Shown piece after piece: positions 4,912 to 6,347 of a stretch of 6,347 nt of DNA. The stretch lies in the NCBI GenBank assembly GCA_020343715.1, contig CP070808.1, forward strand, positions 227,607 to 233,953, given 5' to 3'. A model generated the notes under the pieces. It was not told the origin of the DNA and did not search any database. It saw nothing but the letters and a program-made list of their open reading frames with translations. The stretch comes from Thermoplasmata archaeon (GTDB lineage: Archaea; Thermoplasmatota; DTKX01; GCA-020343715). Made by a program: the position numbers and the translations under genes. How positions within the stretch are numbered: position 1 is the stretch's first letter; each line of letters begins with the position of its first letter.

Positions 4912-6347
4912 ATGATAGGCGGCGATATAACAGATGAGCTCTCGAGCGACGAGGAGGCCCAGAGGGGCTTTCGGAAGATCCTTAGCCACAAGTACCAGGA
5001 CATGAAGAGGGCGGCCCAGATCATGGGTGCCCTGTCGAAGTACGGTTTCTATAGCCTGGGCAGTGGCGGCAAGAAGACCGTGAAGGACGCCGGCGCGGAC
5101 CCCGAGGAGGATGTCAAGGTCAAGGACCTGTCGCAGGCTGTCAGGTTCCGCCTGATGCTCGAGAGCCTGGGTCCTACCTTCGTAAAGCTTGGCCAGATGC
5201 TTTCCACCCGCCCAGACCTGATAGACGAGGAGATCGCCGACGAGCTGGGTCACCTCCGGGACAACGTCCCACCAGAGCCTCCCGAGGTGACGAGGGCCAT
5301 CATCGAGAAGGAGCTGGGGGCTCCCGTGGAAGAGCTGTTCGACGAGATCCCCGAGAACCCCTTCGCAGCCGCCTCGATCGGTATGGTGTTCAAGGCGAAG
5401 CCGAAGGGCAAGGACGAGTGGGTGGCGGTGAAGGTCCAGCGACCGAACATCGTCAAGGTCATCCGGTCCGATATTAGCGTCCTCAAGGACATGTCCAAGA
5501 TCCTCACCTCTGCCTTCAAGTCGATTGAGAGGTTCAAACCGGTGGAGGCGGTGGAGGAGTTCGGCATCATGATAGTCAGGGAGCTGGACTACACCTTGGA
5601 GATGAGGAACATCCTCCGTTTCCAGGCCAACCTGGCCGATATCGAGGCCGTACGCGTACCAGAGGTGTACATGGACCTATCCACCAGCAAGGTCCTGACG
5701 ATGGAGTTCGTCGAGGGGTTCACCTTGAACGAAACGGAAAAGATGCAGGCGGCGAACATCGACCCTTTGGAGATCGTCCGTCCCCTGACCACCGCTTTCA
5801 TCAAGATGCTGTTCATCGACGGTTTCTTCCACGCGGACCCGCACCACGGGAACCTCATAGTGGACAAGAACGGGACAATCGTGCTGATAGACATGGGCGC
5901 GGTGGGATACCTGGAGGGTACGATGAAGAGCGACATTGCGGACTTCTACATGGCTATCATGCAGGGCGATGAAGAGAAGGCCGCCGACGCGATCATGATC
6001 ATATGCGATGCCCAGCCACGAGATGTCAGCAAGGCGCGCCTCTCCCTTGACATCCGCGATTACATGGACTACTTGGCACTAAGGGAGAAGGGCATCGAGA
6101 TGGACAAGGGCATCAACCAGAACGCGGTGACGGTTCTGCTCAAGAACGGGCTACACCCTCCCACCGCCTTCGTCCTTCTGGAGAGGGCCATGGTCCAGAT
6201 ACAAGGGGTCGTCGAGACCCTGGACCCCTCGATCGACTACATGAACGTGGCGGCTGAGAACGTAGGTATGCTGATGAAGGACAAGCTGATGCCCGACCGG
6301 GACCCCATCAAGAGACTATTGGCAGCCCGGGCCACCATGGAGTTCCT
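4912..6347 (+). CDS. ABC1/UbiB/ADCK-family atypical kinase, first 478 residues (runs off the right edge)
   Basis: The UbiB family has a protein kinase-like fold with family-specific inserts. In bacteria and mitochondria it supports ubiquinone synthesis; its archaeal role is unsettled. Marks in order are the KxGQ helix FVKLGQMLSTRPDLI (90-104), DNVPP (117-121), the Ala-rich loop AAAS (152-155) that replaces the kinase P-loop, nucleotide-binding Lys K174 in VAVKVQRP (171-178), ELDY (224-227), catalytic HADPHHGN (307-314) with D309 and N314, and metal-binding D327 in IDMGAVG (326-332). Differences from the usual family sequence are DMG for DFG, DPHHGN for DPHPGN and SIGMVF for SIAQVH. Key charged residues remain, so an active ATP-binding protein is expected. 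Full-length proteins are about 540-560 residues, so the C-terminus, which often holds hydrophobic helices, is missing. ATG 4912 is chosen for its Shine-Dalgarno motif; ATG 4879 or 4885 would add 11 or 9 residues. Base composition is visibly less GC-rich than in the neighbouring genes. Confidence 0.93.
   Translation, partial: MIGGDITDELSSDEEAQRGFRKILSHKYQDMKRAAQIMGALSKYGFYSLGSGGKKTVKDAGADPEEDVKVKDLSQAVRFRLMLESLGPTFVKLGQMLSTRPDLIDEEIADELGHLRDNVPPEPPEVTRAIIEKELGAPVEELFDEIPENPFAAASIGMVFKAKPKGKDEWVAVKVQRPNIVKVIRSDISVLKDMSKILTSAFKSIERFKPVEAVEEFGIMIVRELDYTLEMRNILRFQANLADIEAVRVPEVYMDLSTSKVLTMEFVEGFTLNETEKMQAANIDPLEIVRPLTTAFIKMLFIDGFFHADPHHGNLIVDKNGTIVLIDMGAVGYLEGTMKSDIADFYMAIMQGDEEKAADAIMIICDAQPRDVSKARLSLDIRDYMDYLALREKGIEMDKGINQNAVTVLLKNGLHPPTAFVLLERAMVQIQGVVETLDPSIDYMNVAAENVGMLMKDKLMPDRDPIKRLLAARATMEF

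Noticed and set aside
1..6347. CRISPR array, tRNA or rRNA genes, insertion sequences, defence or phage genes
   Set aside because: I found no regularly spaced repeats, no cloverleaf-like pattern, no transposase motifs and no terminal inverted repeats. Coding sequence fills nearly the whole window.

Overview
The window looks like chromosomal DNA from a GC-rich archaeon. The strongest sign is gatD-gatE, an archaea-only pair that makes Gln-tRNA(Gln). Supporting signs are an AT-rich TATA-type promoter (4839-4848), Shine-Dalgarno motifs complementary to the archaeal 16S 3' end, and GTG starts. A high-GC member of the Thermoplasmatota or a neighbouring euryarchaeal group is a guess; the sequence alone does not fix the lineage. 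I see no tRNA, rRNA, CRISPR array or insertion sequence.

Layout. Three genes lie on the minus strand between 3774 and the left edge. First is a membrane-anchored beta-propeller protein with six Asp-box (BNR) motifs (3774-2260). After a 77-bp gap comes gatD (2182-848), then gatE (851 to beyond base 1), joined by a 4-bp ATGA stop/start overlap. From a divergent 103-bp spacer, the plus strand carries a cysteine synthase-like PLP enzyme (3878-4804). A 107-bp spacer follows, holding a perfect 6+6 inverted repeat, a TATA box and a Shine-Dalgarno motif. It leads into an ABC1/UbiB/ADCK atypical-kinase gene (4912 to beyond the right edge). No stretch over 300 bases lacks a gene.

How the genes relate. 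GatD releases ammonia from Asn or Gln, and GatE activates the glutamate of Glu-tRNA(Gln) and amidates it, so these two form one enzyme. The cysteine synthase-like protein probably joins sulfide to an activated serine. The UbiB-like protein belongs to a family tied to isoprenoid quinone and lipid metabolism in other organisms. The propeller protein is predicted to sit on the outer face of the membrane. No single pathway joins all five genes. I see no clear new multi-gene system; the best leads are the propeller protein, the departures from family motifs in the PLP enzyme and the UbiB protein, the compact cysK-ubiB spacer, and a base-composition drop at the UbiB gene.
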